Part shown: one piece after another, positions 7,573 through 8,200 of the stretch
How the letters are laid out: every line of letters starts with the position of its first letter
Position numbering within the stretch: position 1 is the first letter of the stretch
From: 0-14-3-00-62-12 sp034440555
Lineage (GTDB): Bacteria > Pseudomonadota > Gammaproteobacteria > Xanthomonadales > Ahniellaceae
DNA length: 8,200 nucleotides
NCBI GenBank assembly: GCA_034440555.1
Contig: JAWXCG010000269.1
Span: forward strand, 1 to 8,200
Direction: 5' to 3'
The notes under the pieces: model-generated
Database searches by the model: none
The model's input: only the letters and a program-made list of their open reading frames with translations
Told to the model about the DNA's origin: nothing
Made by a program: the position numbers and the translations under genes

Positions 7573-7926
7573 TCAACTGCCTCGATAAGTGCTGTAGCTC
7601 CACGGCGAGGCGAGAAGCGGCACATGATAGTGCGCCTTCGCATCAGCAATGCCAAATCGCAGCGGAACCACATCGACGAAGCGGGGCTGCGGTAGCGTTA
7701 CACCCAGGCCGGCAAAATAGTCTCCGATGTGAAAATCCAGTTCGTAGGTGCCGATGACCAGCTCGTCCCCCGCCAGCAACGGTGCGTCACAACGCCCATC
7801 GGAATTGGTCATGAAGCGTCCGATAAGGCGGCGCGAATCAGCCTCGATGCGAAACAGGGAAATCGCCACACCCATTCCCGGTCGGCCGTGCGCGGTATCC
7901 AGGAAATGCGTGGTGAGTTTGCCCAT
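7573..7926 (-). CDS. hiuH: 5-hydroxyisourate hydrolase (transthyretin-like)
   Basis: HIU hydrolase opens 5-hydroxyisourate, the unstable product of urate oxidation, to OHCU, which UraD then decarboxylates to allantoin. The 117-residue protein has normal family length and all hallmark motifs: LTTHFLDTAHGRP at the N-terminus (His7), SDGRCDAPLL (Arg45), HYHVPLL (His99, His101) and the C-terminal YRGS signature (114-117) that separates these enzymes from vertebrate transthyretin. No signal peptide is seen, so it is probably cytoplasmic. The start is ATG 7926, which fits the family N-terminus, but the bases before it (TTACTCTTGACGC) have no Shine-Dalgarno. An in-frame 49-codon ORF ends with TGA only 3 bases before this ATG, so translation may be coupled. 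puuD, the preceding enzymatic step, is downstream on the same strand. Confidence 0.97.
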   Translation of the reverse strand: MGKLTTHFLDTAHGRPGMGVAISLFRIEADSRRLIGRFMTNSDGRCDAPLLAGDELVIGTYELDFHIGDYFAGLGVTLPQPRFVDVVPLRFGIADAKAHYHVPLLASPWSYSTYRGS

Positions 7927-7929
7927 GCG

Positions 7930-8079
7930 TCAAGAGTAATGAAAAACGCGGGGTCGGTGGTGACTTGAAGCGACATCCAAGACACTTCCAATGGGTCGGC
8001 AGTGTCCAGCCGAGAAAAAGCTGCCTGCGACTGCGATGTGTCGCCGCAGTTTACCTTCGCAATCGAACGCAACCGGCAT
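7930..8079 (-). CDS. Possible 49-residue leader ORF upstream of hiuH
   Basis: On the reverse strand an ATG at 8079 is preceded by AAGGAG (8087-8092) with a 7-base spacer, the best ribosome site in the right part of the window. It opens a frame of 49 codons (starting MPVAFDCEGKLRRH, ending RPRVFHYS) and stops at TGA 7930-7932. After one more codon comes the hiuH ATG in the same frame. I recognise no domain, signal peptide or membrane helix. It could be a leader ORF feeding ribosomes to hiuH, a decayed N-terminal extension of hiuH separated by one stop codon, the remnant of a gene cut by the element end at 8095, or chance. The arrangement is clearly visible; expression is inferred. Confidence 0.35.
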   Translation of the reverse strand: MPVAFDCEGKLRRHIAVAGSFFSAGHCRPIGSVLDVASSHHRPRVFHYS

Positions 8080-8086
8080 AAATTCG

Positions 8087-8092
8087 CTCCTT
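8087..8092 (-). promoter_or_regulatory. Strong Shine-Dalgarno without a recognised gene behind it
   Basis: AAGGAG on the reverse strand lies 7 bases before ATG 8079. It is the only good ribosome site upstream of hiuH, whose own ATG lacks one. It lies 2 bases from the IS5-like end at 8095, so the promoter feeding hiuH must lie in or beyond that repeat region, or in the 150 bases of the leader ORF. Confidence 0.5.
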
Positions 8093-8094
8093 GA

Positions 8095-8113
8095 GGAACC
8101 TCTGAACAAGTCC
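8095..8113 (+). repeat. IS5-like terminal inverted repeat (element end)
   Basis: GGAACCTCTGAACAAGTCC matches, from memory, the end of IS5 (GGAAGGTGCGAACAAGTCC) at 15 of 19 positions, including the first four and last nine bases. The element body would extend rightward past the window edge; the second end and any target duplication are out of view. No transposase reading frame is seen in the 87 bases that follow, so a non-autonomous derivative (MITE) or a degraded end is possible. The resemblance rests on recalled sequence and needs a database comparison. Confidence 0.45.
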
Positions 8114-8125
8114 GGAGCCGCGATA

Positions 8126-8144
8126 GCCCCCTGAGTCAGGGGGC
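8126..8144. repeat. Perfect palindrome with 9-base arms
   Basis: GCCCCCTGA (8126-8134) and TCAGGGGGC (8136-8144) are exact reverse complements around one G. It lies just inside the IS5-like end and ahead of the tandem repeat. GAAAAA follows on the plus strand and no T run follows on either strand, so it does not read as an intrinsic terminator. The near-zero loop favours a protein-binding or cruciform-type palindrome over a compact RNA hairpin, though RNA could still fold with two or three pairs open at the tip. Confidence 0.8.
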
Positions 8145-8159
8145 GAAAAACCGCAGGTT

Positions 8160-8200
8160 GACCAGCTCCGCTGTTGAGAGCGACCAGCTCCGCTGTTGAG
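8160..8200. repeat. 22-base tandem direct repeat cut by the window edge
   Basis: GACCAGCTCCGCTGTTGAG occurs at 8160-8178 and again, identically, at 8182-8200. The first copy is followed by AGC, giving a 22-base period; the second copy ends at the window edge, so more copies may follow. Each copy contains a small CAGC-TCC-GCTG inverted repeat. Adjacent copies without spacers argue against a CRISPR array. It lies inside the possible mobile element that begins at 8095. Confidence 0.8.

Noticed and set aside
8160..8200. Start of a CRISPR array
   Set aside because: The repeats are directly adjacent at a 22-base period with no unique spacers, and no cas gene is present.

Overview
The window looks like chromosomal DNA from a GC-rich gammaproteobacterium, most likely of the Xanthomonadales/Lysobacterales. 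Three things suggest this: a GyrA with Gln rather than Ser at position 83 (recalled as typical of Xanthomonas/Stenotrophomonas-type GyrA), the mtnA-gyrA gene order, and a Hanks-type kinase with an N-terminal 'FDQLLALPPQERAAWL'-style segment common in that group. The assignment rests on remembered family patterns; no search was run.

Left part (1-2496, minus strand): the N-terminal third of gyrA runs off the left edge. It is preceded by a 380-base gap containing a three-tier nested inverted repeat of about 78 bases, and then by a complete mtnA (methionine salvage isomerase). Both genes read leftward.

Middle (2587-6050, plus strand): divergent from mtnA is a gene for a roughly 302-residue hydrophobic, EcsC/DUF697-like protein with a very basic, proline-rich tail. 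It has no Shine-Dalgarno sequence, and a promoter-like element is placed so that transcription could start at its ATG. After 224 non-coding bases comes a transmembrane serine/threonine kinase: complete catalytic domain, one membrane helix, and a helical periplasmic C-terminal part.

Right part (6154-8200, minus strand, convergent with the kinase): a urate degradation pair. hiuH (5-hydroxyisourate hydrolase) lies upstream of puuD (membrane urate oxidase fused to a cytochrome c). PuuD would oxidise urate to 5-hydroxyisourate, passing electrons through its c-type haem, and HiuH would hydrolyse the product to OHCU. The next enzyme, OHCU decarboxylase (UraD), is not in the window. Upstream of hiuH are a possible 49-codon leader ORF with a good ribosome site ending 3 bases before the hiuH ATG, then an IS5-like inverted-repeat end, a perfect 9+1+9 palindrome and a 22-base tandem repeat reaching the window edge.

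Most of the window is ordinary housekeeping and accessory metabolism. The places most worth a second look are the right end (mobile-element edge against the urate genes, with possible translational coupling) and the nested repeat between mtnA and gyrA. No clearly new multi-gene system is visible.
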